Shown here: positions 33,013 to 44,941 of the stretch, piece after piece
Layout of the letters: the number at the start of each line of letters is the position of its first letter
Numbering within the stretch: position 1 is the stretch's first letter
Source: Schizophyllum amplum
Lineage: Eukaryota; Basidiomycota; Agaricomycetes; Agaricales; Schizophyllaceae
Direction: 5' to 3'
Assembly: GCA_007026445.1 (NCBI GenBank)
Contig: VDMD01000072.1
Span: 1 to 64,000, forward strand
DNA: 64,000 nt
Translations under genes and position numbers: made by a program
Notes under the pieces: generated by a model
Databases searched by the model: none
What the model was told of the DNA's origin: nothing
What the model saw: only the letters and a program-made list of their open reading frames with translations

Positions 33013-33241
33013 CTATATCTCATACAAGACCACCCACCCAGGCCCTGGATGTACCCAGGCTTCAAGGCAAGGCATTCCCTGGATATTTCCAGGTACCTGA
33101 GGCAATATATAAGGACTTCGGCTCGTGGGTGGCCGTCCCGATGCCGGCGTAGTCGGACGGGGGTCGATGTCCATAGAGGCGCCCGGGACGGGAGACGACA
33201 TCCGGACGTCGGTCGGCTGAGAGGAGCCGGGCACAACGCCA
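33013..33241 (-). pseudogene. 3' part of split gene B (last 74 codons and stop)
   Basis: Minus-strand frame that joins in phase to 36471-37225 when TIR element 1 and one AACGCCA duplication copy are removed. It reads GVVPGSSQPTDVRMSSPVPG and onward, a Pro/Ser-rich tail, and stops at 33013-33015. A possible donor (CAG/GTACCT) lies inside, so the natural C-terminus may differ. Function unknown. Confidence 0.65.
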
Positions 33242-33666
33242 CACCTTATGCTGTGCACTAAATGTATTAGTATACGAAAGTTTTCATTGCATTAATTGCA
33301 TTAACCAGCACAAAGTCTCGCGTTAAGATACCGACGAGCCACAGCCCTTCTAGGGCTATCGGGCTGGTCCGGCTCGCTGGGCAGGCCCTAGGGCAGCCCG
33401 CGCGGGCGGCTGGGGCCCGGCTCGTACACGCGCGCGAGCCCGTACGGCTCCGCTCGGGCTTGCCCGGCACGCGCCGGCCCTCGGACCCGGCACCGTAGCG
33501 CGTGCCGGCTGCGCGCTGATGGCGCCCTGCCGGCGTCGCTGCCAGGCGCGCCCTCGCCGCGACACGCGGCGCCGGTATCGCGCTGCTTCGCAGCAGCGAG
33601 AAAATCGAAAAAAATTGTATGAAACGTATAGTAGGTACATGTTATGCTACGAATAAAGATGCTGTG

Positions 33667-33690
33667 TCCCCACCTATGCATAGGTGGGGA
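33667..33690. repeat. 24-bp perfect palindrome in TIR element 1
   Basis: Two 12-nt halves around an ATGCAT centre: left half TCCCCACCTATG, right half CATAGGTGGGGA. It lies just inside the left inverted repeat. Confidence 0.95.
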
Positions 33691-34611
33691 TGCCAAAGCG
33701 AGATGAGCGGGGACGGGAAAAGCGCGCGCCGCGCCGCGTGCGGCGCACAGCGCGGGAAGCTCGAGCCTCGAGCCTTCTTGTGTGTATGCCGAGGCCACGA
33801 GCGTCTCCCACAACGAGTGCGAAGGCGTCTACGGCCGCGGGCCGTAGGGCGTCGCACGTCGCGCGAGGGACGGGTGGCGGGGGCGATCAAGGCCGTGCTC
33901 GCGCGCGGAGAGCGCCGCATGCTGTGCGGGTGGGCGAATCGGAGTGTGTATATGTAGTGTGGGGGGGCAGGGAACAGGCAAGGCGGGGGATGGGAGGCGA
34001 AACGAGGGCGAGGGAGCTTGCACGGCGGTGGCGGCGATGAGGCGCTGCGCCGGCTGTCGCGCCCGCTCGCTGTTCTCCGGGGGCTGCTCGGGCACACGCT
34101 TCGCTGCGCCTAGACGTCGCCGACGAGGGTGTGGCCTGCGGCGTCCGATCGCGATGACGAGCAGCGGCGAGCAGCACGAACACGCCGCTCGTGGTGCCGC
34201 TCGCCGCGCCCGCTCGCCGCGCCTGCTCGCCGCCTATCCCTCCGATCCGCGCCTCCCCACGTCTCCTGCGCACAGACGCTCTTCCCAGCGTCGCGGGAGC
34301 GCGGGGGGCGATGAGCGCCGCATTGCGGTGGGCGTGCTCATCGCCTTGTGCACGCGCTTGTCCTGCGTGCCCCCTCCCGCGCGCCCTCTCATGCGTGCGT
34401 CGGGAGCTCAGTGGTACGTTTCCTGTCGTGTTGTCAGTTGCTGACGCGGATGCTATGCGTAGGGGACGCACCTATGAGGGCGGCGCCTCCCGCGCTTGCC
34501 TCGCCGCCATATCCGCCGCAGCGCATTCTTGAGCGCGCCAATTCGCGTAAAACTCGAGGGGAGGGAAGGGGGAGTGTTTCTTGAGTTTAAGTTGAGTAAA
34601 GGAGAACATGA

Positions 34612-34648
34612 CCAGCAACCACGACCGCGGCGCGGTCGTGGTTGCTGG
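34612..34648. repeat. 37-bp near-perfect palindrome (18-bp arms, 1-nt centre) in TIR element 1
   Basis: The arm CCAGCAACCACGACCGCG at 34612-34629 is followed by one G and its exact reverse complement at 34631-34648. It could extrude a cruciform or form a hairpin in RNA. Confidence 0.97.
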
Positions 34649-36470
34649 CAGAGGAGCGTTGATGGCATACGCTCGGCGCCTCGGACCGGAGTCCGAAGGT
34701 CGCCGTCGTCGCCTTCGACGTCCTCGGATTCATGCCGAGAGGTATGTAAATTCAAAAGCTCTTCACAAGGCATGTCTATATACATTGTAGAGTCGATATC
34801 CAGAAATTTGTGCAATTCTGTACATGGGAAGGGGGTCAACTTTGAGACCCTTGTTGACGAGGTCAACTGCTCGTTAAAAGCACTACTCGAACATCTACTT
34901 AAGCACCTTTCGAAGCATTCCGAGGCGATATTTCATCGTGTCGCTTCAGTCAAAGTTGTAGCATGCTCTATCTAGTTCCCCCTAGACACCCATGTAGTTT
35001 ATGTAGCCCATATCTTCCGGAATAGTATAAAAATTCGCAAGGAGTACCTTTTGAACCTCTTCCAGAATATCTTACTCAACTTCAGTATATTGCAAGGCTC
35101 TGAGACCCATCCAGAGTCCAGATCGTTCAATGGTAAGTACGATAATCACTATCTATGTAGGTCTCATGGTAGGGGAGGGCCGCGATGCCCCACAAACGCG
35201 CCGGCATCCTCCCGAACGCGTCCAAATGAACGCGTTCGTGACGTTACCGTCACGCCTCGCCTTGTCCTCAACCACGTCGCGCGGTCCACTACGACGCGCC
35301 TGAGCGCGCCACCGAACAGCGCGAAGGTGTTTTTGGGCACTGAGGCCCTCCAAGGTGCGTCCCCTCGCCCTTCTCATTGATATTAGACTTACAATTTGCT
35401 CTGTTCTCATGCGACCCGAGTACGCGCGCGAGGACGCGCGTCGCTCGGGCAAGCCAGAGAGAACCAGCCGTCGTCACCTCCGCCGTAGTGAGACGCGGAG
35501 GGTTCTTTCTGAGCTGCCCTGCGCAACGCGCTCGCTCTCGCGCCTGCACGCGTCCACCACAACAACAGCCACAAACAAAGACGATCCGGCCTAGCCAGCC
35601 CGTCGTCTCTCCACCACGGCTACTCCCCATGCCCCACCCCACCCCTCATCAGCCCCCTACTGCTGCTGTAGTGGCCGAGCACCCCCTAACGCGTCAAATG
35701 CGGACAGGGCGATCAACAAGCGCGACGACGCGTCGCGTCGCGTCGGAGGTCGGGCGAATGTGCAGCCACGGCGACACGGTCGAGGGCTATGTCCTCGACG
35801 GTCGCCATGCCGCCGCGTATTACCGCGCGTCGGCTGGTGCACACCGACGCTCGATATGCATGAGATCGTGCTGCTGCACGATGTCGTGCGTCGAGCGCTC
35901 ACCCGCGACGTGCCCTCGCCGCAACGCGCGGACGGGTCGCGCTCCTAACGCGCCCCCGCGCAACGCGTGGACGGGCTCTGCACTCAACGCATCCCCGCTG
36001 CCGCACGCAGACGCGTCGCGTTCCCGACGCGCACGCGCACGCGCACCTCATCCCCATCCCTATCCCCTTCCCTGCGAAAATTTTTCGCTTTTCCTCAATG
36101 TAGATACAATGTTTATGATTATTTTTATTCTACATGGCATGTTTGCAGCCCATGCCGCATGTGGCAGCCTGGTGGCAGCGAGCGCGAGCGACGCGGCGAC
36201 AACGGCGACGCGCCGCTGCGTCATCTAGACGCGCTCGGCACGCGTCGGACCGAGGCCCGAGTGCGAGCGCGCACGCGGCTGAGGCCGCAGCGCGTGCGAG
36301 CCAGTCGCCGCCTCGCGCCGCGGGCTGCCCGGCACGCTCCCGGCGAGCCAGACCGGCCCACAGTGCAAATGAACCGTCGGTATGTTTATACGAGAATTTA
36401 CGCCGGTTATTGCAATTAATGCCATGGAAACTTTCGGCATCTAATATATATCACTGCACAGCATGAGCTG

Positions 36471-37225
36471 AACGCCAGTCCTCGCCGCAATAGGCGCAGG
36501 CCGTAGTTGAGCTCCAGACGCCACAGGAGGCGCAGCTGGAGGATCCCCACCGGGTAGGCCAGCCCAGTCGTCGTCCCTCGACCCCAAGCTGATGGTCTCC
36601 TCCTCGTCCGCTCGTGGGTTCTGAGGATCGTGCGGCCGAGGAGGGGCAGGACGAACCTGAACGAGGCCCGAGAAACGCTCACCCGGGTTCGCGGTGGCAT
36701 AAACCCAGCGACCGGCCGCCCGCGGTTGGTAGTCGGCGGCGTCCGTGGAGTCGACGAACTGCGTGAAGTAGTGAGGCCAGCGCGGTAGCGGCCATCCAAA
36801 TGTCCCCGCATCGATGAGGCCTTCGTAAGCGAGGGGTTGCTCCATGGTATAGCGACGCGAGTTCTCCTCGTCGTACACCACGACATTGCCGTCACAGACG
36901 GACGAGACTTTCTTGGCTGCCACCTTGAGGAAGCATGGCTCGCCGAGCCAATCCATGCTCTCAGCCCAGTTGTCCCAGTTGCGAGCGGTACGGGCCGCTG
37001 GGACAGACGGTGTTTGTATCCAGCCGTGCGGAAAGCCCTCGACCTCCAGCACGTCGTGGTCGAGGTGGGGGTGCTCCTTCCACCCGATGTTCTTGGCTTG
37101 CGCGAGGAAGGTGCCCCGAGGACGAGGTGCGGCAGCCGGGGGACGAGGAGGAGCGTAGCTGGACGCTTGTGGCAGCGCGGCGTCCACCACCGTGCGACTG
37201 ACCATACGCGATGCCAAGCGACGGA
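36471..37225 (-). pseudogene. middle part of split gene B (about 250 codons)
   Basis: Lies between the two TIR elements. The frame runs in from the duplication at 37219-37225 (RRLASRMVSRTVVDAAL) and out to TGV at 36471-36477. It encodes a folded-looking stretch (NIGWKEHPHLDHDVLEVEGF, then WAESMDWLGEPCFLK) followed by a Pro-rich tail. No stop codon occurs inside. Without the elements it joins both neighbours in phase. I do not recognise the family. The ATG of the apparent 296-codon ORF at 37331 lies inside TIR element 2 and is artefactual. Confidence 0.7.
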
Positions 37226-38406
37226 CACCTGGTGCGGTAAGACATTTTAAAATGAACCCGATAAGTATCTGACGGTCAGTTGAAAAGGTAGCGATAGGCC
37301 CACCACACAGCCACAGGCCCCTCCCGGGCATCCCGGAAGGGGGCCTGGCTCGCGGATGGCTGCCGGGCCATCGTCCCTAAACAGGCAGGGGCCTGCAGGC
37401 CACCCGCCTCGCGCGCCCGGCTCGCGCTGGCGCTCAGCGCGCCGCGTGCACATCTAATTGCCTTCCCGTTTTGGCACGGGGTGATCGGCATGCTTGAGGT
37501 GTTGCGCGCGCGCTGCCGCTGCCACTGCCGCTCGTCACTCCCAGGTCAGTGAAAATGCGTAAATTATAGGAGACGTAGGTAGGATATATGTACAAAAATG
37601 ACAGGGAGGAAAATAGACAATGGAAAGCGCGTAAAGCGCATATTAAAATTTTCACGCGCACACGGCGCATCTGCTGGGCAGGCGGCGCACGCGCGAGGGA
37701 AAAGAAGGCAAAAAGGGGGTGGGGGGTGGGTATGGGGAAGGTGGTCGCTTTCGACGAGCCCAGGGAAGGGCTGGCCGCTGGCGGGAGGCGTGGCGCGGGA
37801 GGTGGCGCGGCAGCGGCGCGCACGGTCGCTATCCGAGCGTTGACGCTGTCAGCGCCGCCCCTGGCGGCAAGCACGCTAGCATAACGCACTTTGCAGCCAG
37901 TAGATTGCTCGACCTGGCTGTATGCGCTCCGCGTGCGGCGGGAATGGGGGGTGAGGGCGGGCCAGCGGGTGCCGCTTGCTTGTAGTGTGGTGGCCGTGTC
38001 TTGCTGCCCAGCCGCTTGATAGAGGTGGCAGGCGGTGGGGGAAAATCCAGGCTACAAAGGCGTGCGGGGCGTCGCGCTCGGAGCCGCGAGTTCGCCGGTG
38101 CAAGGGGTACTCAAGCGTACCCTCGCACGACGCCTGTGCACGCAGCTGCGGCCTGGGTTGGGAGTGGGGGAGGTGGTGGTACAATCGAGAAGCCATTTGA
38201 GGACGCGCCGGACGCGTAGCTGTTCGGGCTGCTTGTGCGCGCGTCCGGCGGCTGTTGGATGAGGGTGAGGGGGCGGGGCGGGTGGGATGACGGTCAGCGC
38301 ATCCACAATGTGATGGCGCCTTCCCGCCTACCCTACCTATAGCATAGACGCTCTGCCATAGTGATTAGCCAAAAAAAACGCTTGCTGAGCTTATTTACGC
38401 ACCTGC

Positions 38407-38442
38407 AGCGCGGGATCGCGTGCGCAACGCGCATCCCGCGCT
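38407..38442. repeat. inverted repeat (10-bp arms, 16-nt loop) in TIR element 2
   Basis: AGCGCGGGAT at 38407-38416 pairs with ATCCCGCGCT at 38433-38442. Confidence 0.85.
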
Positions 38443-39343
38443 CTGCTCCTATATCCTCATTTTAGAACCTTGGATTTCTGGCGAGTATCCAACATAAGGG
38501 GCAAGATAGCTTGCGCGATGGACTGTTGAAGATGGCGAGGTGGCGGGGGCAGCCGAACGGCCGGGTTGTCGAGGTTTGAGGTCGACGCGCGCTGATGGTC
38601 CACGCTCGGCGTGTCGGGCCGATCTCCGAGGCTCGCCGCCGACGCACTAGACGTCGCCGGCGTGATTTCGGAGGCGTCTCAGCGCGGTTTTGAAGGCGGG
38701 AGCCTGTAGAGTACACCCGATAGTCAAGATCCTGAGAAAGAATCATCTTTTGAGCTTCAAAATTGAGGCCTTAGGTGGTACTCTTATACAAACAGGTATG
38801 CTGCAGATTCAACTGTTTCTTAACGAATACTGAAGCCATATGAGGCCTAATACTACCTGGAGGAGATTCAGTCAAAGCTGGGATGAGTACATACACTCCA
38901 ATGAGGCTAATTACAGTCATTTCTGGACCCTGTATCTCTCTAGATGAATTAGATATAGGCATAGATTAGCTGGCAAGCTCACAACTTCAGTACTTATTGA
39001 ACTTCTAAGCTTTTGTGAGACATTCTCAGCAGAATAAGAAGTGTCCTAGCTAATTTAGGCTATAATAAACCGATTCTGAGAGAGTCCGAAGCCATCCGAG
39101 GCCGTGTAGAGCGAGGAACGCGCTATGTCGTACCCCGAACACGCTCGAAATGAGCGCGTTCGTGACGTGACACAACGCGTCGCGCTCCCTCTCGCCGCCA
39201 TCCACGACGCGCTGCTTGCTCAACAGCGAGTCGACAGCCACCGCAAACTGAATGATGGGGAGGCGGGGGACTCTGGGGAGTCCCCCCCAGGTGCGTGGCC
39301 ATTAAATGCGCAGAACGCAGGTACTGAACGCAGCTTCGTAGTC

Positions 39344-39371
39344 GCTGCAGAGCGCGCGCGCGCTCTGCAGC
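39344..39371. repeat. 28-bp perfect palindrome in TIR element 2
   Basis: GCTGCAGAGCGCGC and its exact reverse complement lie back to back, centred on a (CG)n run. A second hairpin, GGGGGACTC/GAGTCCCCC, lies about 75 bp upstream near 39267. Confidence 0.93.
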
Positions 39372-40363
39372 TACTTCCTCGCTACTTCAGCGTTTCCGGG
39401 CAACGTAACAGCGCCAAATGCGGCCTCTAGGAGGCCGTCAACGCCATGCACGACGCCGGTGCATCCACCGCCCCCCATGCCCGCCACGCGCGTGTCTGGT
39501 TGGCGGGCACTGGCCCGCCTCGTGACGCCTCCCCTACCTCGAAGAGCATTCTAGCGGGCTCGGAGCGGGTACGTTAGCGTGCGCGCTAGACATCAGCGCC
39601 ACTCGCACCCTCTGCAAACGAGGACGGGCGACACGATCAGTGTGCCCAACGGCTACCCGCACCGCCCACGCCACCAAACTCGCCCGCCCCACCCACCGTC
39701 AATACGGCCGCCCACCGATTCCCCCACACAGGAATAACATCGCCAACGTCTGAAGAGGCCGACGCTGCACGACGCGCACGCGCCTCGCGGCCCACCGCCC
39801 CGCCGTTCTCCGTCGTCCCCGCGCCACGCCGCGCTGCCGCGCTGCCCCCAATCCGCCATGACGAGCCCATGCCTGGGCTCGTCCTCCATCTTCCTACACC
39901 TACCGTGTCATCCGCACGTCCCCCATACCCGCGCATCCATCTGCGCGTCCTGTGCATTGTCCTAGAGCGCTCGCGAAAATTTTCACGGACGCTTTTCCGC
40001 GCTTTTCAGGCTCTTTTTGTAGCCTGTTGATATATGCTCACATTATATACATATAATACTTCTAATATACACATTTTTATGCACCTAGGGGCAAGCAAGG
40101 GCGAGGGCGGCAGCGGCAGCGGCGGCGTGCAACGCGCCCCGAGCGCGCCGATCGACCGCCCTGCCATAACGGGAAGGTGCGCGGCGGGTGGCCCGCGTGC
40201 CCCTGCCATTTATGTCGACGGCTCGCCACGCCACCGGTGAGCCGGACCCCCACCGGAAGGCCCGGGAGGGGCCTGTGGCTGTGTGGTGAGCTTGTCGTGT
40301 CCTTTTCAACTGAGCATCAGGCAGTTATCGGGTTCCTTTTAAATAGTCTTACCACATCAGCTG

Positions 40364-41478
40364 CGACGGAGGGGGCTGACAGCGTCCTGAGCTGATGAAG
40401 GCGTACGGGACGGGGCTGCCACGAAAGCCGGCACGCGCCCGCGAATGTAGAGCCATAAGCCTTCGTCCAAGGGTGCCGTGTTGATCCAGACACCGAGGAA
40501 GGACATGTTCGCGTCAAGAGGTCCGCGCCATCGTAACTCTTGCACGGGTAATCGGCGCCCGTCCTCTTGTAGCAGGCGGGCGAGTTCTATCCAAGCCAAC
40601 TTGACGCGTAGGCCACGCTGTACATGCGTGACCAGATCGACGTAGTCGTCCATGCTGGCGAGCGATCGCAGCATACGGATGTCGCTTTCGCTGGGGTAGG
40701 AAGGACGGTGGGTCGCGACGTCCGGCCACGCTTGGCCCGTAACGTCCGCGAGACGAAGCATGACCGTCTCATGCTCGGCGTTCTCGGTGAGCAGGGCGTC
40801 GACGAACGCGGAGGTGGCGCAGCACTGGTTAGCGCTCGCCTCTACCTCCGTGTTCCCCGAGTGGAAAACTACTCGATACGAGGGGTATCGCCCAGCGAGA
40901 TCGGGGGAGGTCCGTCGCACGAAAGCCAAGTGAGGGTACCCGGGCCTGTAGTACTGGGCGTGTTCGCAGGGGTCACCGGGTCCAAGATGACCGTCCGCGT
41001 ATCGTTGGGAGACATTCGTGGCGGGGGCAGTGATGTCCTCGGAAGGATCGAGGCGGATGGGATCGAAGACAATGCCGGGGAAAAAAGGAATGTGCGCCGA
41101 CGTCGAGGAAGAGATAGGGACGATGTTGCACGACCAGAGACCCACCGATACAGGATCGGCGTCGAGTGAGTCTTGCGTATATCCGGGCTGGACGCGATGT
41201 ATAACGCGGAAGCTCCAAGGGAGGACCCATCCCAGTTGAACGTCTGCTACGGGCGTCCGGTCGTAATTGGCGATCGACGGGAGCCGTGGTTGACGAAATG
41301 TAAGCGGCCAGGCAGGCGCTGGGGACGCCGCGGGCCCGGCTGTGGCCGTGGCCCCGCCGCTGCCCGACATGCTCGCACCAGGCGCTGGGACGCCGCTGGG
41401 TGCTTGCTCGCCGCTGGGCGCATGGCCGCCTCTGGCGCTGTTGGTCGAAGGGTCGGCGGCGGACGGGGGAGCCGACAT
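40364..41478 (-). pseudogene. 5' part of split gene B (first about 371 codons)
   Basis: The start is chosen at the ATG at 41476-41478 (MSAPPSAADPS), which follows a CT-rich leader-like stretch; an in-frame ATG upstream near 41559 is possible. The N-terminal about 80 residues are Pro/Ala/Ser/Gly-rich, then a region with FRVIHRVQPGYTQDSLDADP and LWSCNIVPISSSTSAHIPFF that has normal composition. It runs to SPLRR at the CGACGGA duplication, after which element 2 adds Ser and a stop. Parts 1-3 without elements total 2085 nt, or 694 codons plus stop, with no internal stop. Family unknown. It starts 163 nt after the stop of the gypsy 2 pol on the same strand, so it could be a host gene or an accessory ORF of that element. 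Confidence 0.7.
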
Positions 41479-41641
41479 CGTAGCAGATGGGAGGGGGAAG
41501 CAAGAATGAAAATGATCGATGATCTTGCCGTCCTTTAAGTAATGTCGATTCGCTGCCATCAATGATAAGCTGTACGTCACGTGATGCCGCAGCAGGCACC
41601 ATCGCGATAAATGACGAGCGCGCCACGCTGGCGCCTACACG

Positions 41642-44600
41642 TCAAGCTGAGGGCGGCTTTTCGCCCGTTATCGCTTCCTTCATGCGCCAGTACTCTGCCC
41701 TGAGCAGGGGCGAGTTACGGAGCGCGTTCTCCGAGATCCATAGGTCGTCCTCCGGCCCGTAGTTCTTCCAGCGGACGTGATATTGCAGACGGTTTCCAGT
41801 TTTCCTCTTCGTGAAGCGATGGCCCATGATGGCCTCTACTTCATACTCCTCTTGCTCAGGTAATACACCCCGTGGGTCTGGTAGTGTAGCACGGTCCCCA
41901 AATTGAGCTGGCGAAGGGTGATACTTCTTGAGATGTGACAGGTTAAAGACCGTGTGCATGGGGTAATTCGCCGGGAGCCGCAGCCTGTATACCATCGGAT
42001 TGATCTTCTCAACGACCTCAAATGGTCCCAATGAGCGTTGAACGAGCTTGGCCCCGTTCCCTTCGGATCCTACCAGTTCGAGGGCGTGAGGATTGACAAG
42101 AGCCCAGTCGCCTTCCTTGAACTCGATAGGCGGCTTCCGCCCCTTGTTGTAGGCGCAAGCCTGCCTTTCCTGAGCTAAGACAACTGATTCCCGAGCCGCT
42201 TCGCGGTACAGTGCCAGTTCCTCCACGAAATCCTCAGCTAACTTGCTGCGTAGCTGTGGGCGCTGTACTTCCTTGGGGGACGCCTCGAATAGTCCAGCGA
42301 ACATGCTGGGGCTGTACCCATACAGCAGGAAGTTGGGGGTGAAGCGCGTGGAGGCGTGGACGCTAGAATTGTACGAGGCGGCTAACACGCTAAGCCATTT
42401 CGCCCATGATGTACGGTCGGGAGTGGCGTAGGCGCGCAGCATCTGCTCAAGCATAGCGTTCATAACCTCAGTCTGTCCGTCCGTCTGCGGGTGGTGCGAC
42501 GAGGACAGCGCCATCTTGCTGCCGTAGAAGGAAACCACCGACTTCCAGAAGTCTGTAGCCCAGCGCGCATCTCGGTCGGTGATGATACGTTGGGGAAGGC
42601 CGTAGACGTTCACTACCTTCTCCACAAAGATCCGTGCAAAGTCCTCGCGCTTTAATTGGTTGTACGTCGGTATGAACATTGAGAACTTGGTGAGTTTGTC
42701 GACGATGACCAAGATGGCGGTGTACTTTTCTTTCCCAGAAGGTGGCAGGCCCGTAATGAGGTCAAGGGACACCGTCTCGAACGGGCGTCTTGGGACATGC
42801 GCGGGTCGCAGGCCACCACTCTTGCCGGAGCGATCATACTTGATCTTTTGGCAGATATCGCAGGTCAGAGCGAATCGATCGGCGTCCTTGAACATTGACG
42901 GCCAAAAGAAAGTGTCGCGGAGGCGGGAGATGAAGCGAGTCGCACCAGCATGCGCACTCTCGAAAGGGGAATCGTGGATCAGGCGCAAGACGAAGTTAAC
43001 TTCGCTTCTTGGTACGCAGAGACGGTACTGCCAGTCGGCGTTGATAAAGTACAGAAGGCCGTTACGGCCCTTCTGAAAGCGCGACGGCGTGAGTAGCGTC
43101 TGAGCGTTCGCCTCTTTGTCCACGACATGCTTGGCGAAGAAAGCATCGTCCTTATAGCCGCGGACGAATCGCGCGATGAGCTCCGGAGCCAGCTCTACCA
43201 GGAGATGCGCCTCTGGTTCCTCGGATGGTTCGAAGTCGGGTACCCCTGGAGGGTGCGTCCAATGATCGCCTTTGGGGTAGGGTAGATCATCCCCTTCTTC
43301 GCTGCCGGAGTCGCTTTCCTCGCCGCTAGAGGGCGCAGGAGAAGCCGGTCGACTTGCTTCACCACTGGGAGGCGCTAGCACGTCGACGGGATTTGGTGAG
43401 TCCGGCTCCGGCCTGAATTTGGGACTGCCCGGGCTCTCCGCCATGCGCTTTTGACGACACGTTTGGATGGCGTAAGCCGCGAAGGGCGAGTGACCCTGAG
43501 GGGTCTCCAGTAATTCTTCCCAGAACAGGGCGCCCGCCAAAGCGTCGTGAGATCCTTCTTCGACCGAAAAGGCTGCGCGAGGGGCGGGAGTCGCTTTGTC
43601 CGAGTCCTCCGCCGCTTGGCGCCAGGACAACTTAGACTCATCGACAGGGATGTGCGCTGCTCGATCGCGCGTTGGGGAGCTATGAGGCGGCACGCGGGGT
43701 AGACGCGACAGCGGGTCCACGTTGGAGTGTATGCGCCCAGGCCTGTGTATGATCCGCAGGTTGGGATAAGCTGCAAACACCACCCCCCACGCCGCGAGCC
43801 GCCGATTTGCGTTCTCGTAGACGCGCGCCCACTGGAGAGCGGCGTGATCGGTGATGAGCAGGATGCGCTCGCCTTCGATAATTGGCTGAAACTTCACGAG
43901 TGCTTCCTTCGCTCCCAATGCCTCACGTTCCGTGGCACTGTAGTTGCGTTCCGCAGGCTGTAGAGTACGACTCCAGTAGATGAGAACACGTTTGACGTGC
44001 ACTGTCGTATCGTCCAGAGTGGCTGCCCACTGATCCGGGGCGTCTTGCTCAGCAGAGTCCCTATAGGTCGTGTACATGGAAGGCACCGGCAGGCCTTTCG
44101 ACCAAGCCGATTCCAGGCGCTTGTACGCCGCTGTTCCTTGCAGGTCGGCGACCTTGATGGGTTGGACCTGCTGTAGGCAGGCGCCTAGCGCGAAGTCGGA
44201 GGCGTCCGTGTAGAGACGGTACGGTCGACCCATCATGGGGTGGCCCAGCACCGGCACTTCCATCAGCGCATCCTTCGCCTGCTGGAACGCAATCTCATGC
44301 TCGGCTTCCCAAGCCCACTTGCAGCCCTTCTTGAGTAGGCGGAAGAGAGGCGACGCGATGTAGGAGTAGAACGGAATGTACATGGAGAAGTACACGACCA
44401 TCCCCAGGAATCGCTGGAGGTCGCCGACGTTCTTCGGTCGTTCAAGTTCCTGGATGGCCTGTATTTTCTCCTCGTGGGTGGAGAGGCCAAGCCGCGACAC
44501 CTTCTGTCCCAACAACAAGATGGACGAAAAGCCGATGAAACACTTCTTGGGCGAGAGGGTGATGCGGGACGCCGCGATGGCGCTGAGAACCTTCTCTAGA

Positions 44601-44941
44601 TGCACCAGGTGATCGTCCCAAGATTTCGAGAAGATTACGATATCGTCGATATCCACCAGCGCGAATAACCAGAGGTACGGTGAAAGGACACTTTGCATAA
44701 CTCGTTGGAAGACCGACGGCCCGTTACGAAGGCCGAATGGCATGCGTTTGAACTGGTACAGGCCCATGTGGCTGCGGAAGGCCGTCTTCTCCTTGTCCTC
44801 GTCCGCCATGCTCAGCTGCGTGAAACCAGCGAGAGCGTCGAAGGAGCTGATGACCTGGGCGCCCGACAAGGTCTGTATGATTTCCGACTGCCGAGGAATC
44901 GGGAACTCGTCCAGTATGGTCATTGCGTTGAGCCGACGGTA
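41642..44941 (-). pseudogene. gypsy 2 pol, C-terminal part (reverse transcriptase to chromodomain)
   Basis: An uninterrupted frame from the second frame break to a TGA at 41642-41644. Reverse transcriptase shows MPFGLRNGPSVFQR, but the active-site box is VDIDDIVIF at about 44633-44656, so the usual Y of YxDD is D. RNase H has LYTDASDFALG. Integrase has a finger (CDICQKIK), SLDLITGLP, ITDRDARW and PQTDGQTEVMN, with the catalytic D, D and E present. A chromodomain (YHVRWKNYGPEDDLWISENA) ends the protein. The frame is open over 3.3 kb, so decay is recent or light. Confidence 0.85.

Larger units (their letters stand above)
33242..36470. mobile_element. TIR element 1 (3229 bp, non-autonomous, long inverted repeats)
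   Basis: Ends: CACCTTATGCTGTGCA on the left, and the reverse complement CAGCTCATGCTGTGCA on the right. The inverted arms remain alignable for roughly 340-360 bp (left about 33242-33600, right about 36130-36470) but are clearly diverged from each other. Exact 7-bp duplications AACGCCA flank it (33235-33241 and 36471-36477). The interior is GC-rich and full of perfect palindromes. Its ORFs (up to 283 codons) are low-complexity and unlike any transposase, so it is judged non-autonomous. Candidate superfamilies with 7-9-bp duplications are hAT, KDZ or Mutator-like; none is proven. It splits gene B in phase. Confidence 0.8.
37226..40363. mobile_element. TIR element 2 (3138 bp, non-autonomous, long inverted repeats)
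   Basis: Left end CACCTGGTGCGGTAAGAC; reverse complement of the right end CAGCTGATGTGGTAAGAC. Arms of roughly 310-350 bp (left to about 37575, right from about 40060) stay alignable, with blocks such as CACCACACAGCCACAGGCCC kept. Exact 7-bp duplications CGACGGA flank it (37219-37225, 40364-40370; 8 bp GCGACGGA if the terminal G is counted). Both this and element 1 begin CACCT, end with the complement of CAGCT, and share a subterminal GGTCYGGCTCRCYGG-like motif, so they look like members of one family. No transposase-like ORF is present. Confidence 0.82.

Noticed and set aside
35377..36228. 283-codon plus-strand ORF in TIR element 1
   Set aside because: Arg/Ala/Pro/Ser-rich low-complexity composition, spans the right inverted arm, no motif; judged a GC-content by-product.
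36471..40370. TIR element 2 acting as a giant spliced intron (GTAAGA donor near 40351 and a CAG acceptor near 37229 on the minus strand)
   Set aside because: An in-frame TGA precedes the donor and the resulting junction is not the in-phase one; exact 7-bp duplications and inverted arms explain the ends better.
41480..41641. 3' LTR of gypsy 2 between pol and gene B
   Set aside because: I compared this segment by eye with 48455-49700 and found no direct repeat; a short or diverged LTR cannot be excluded.
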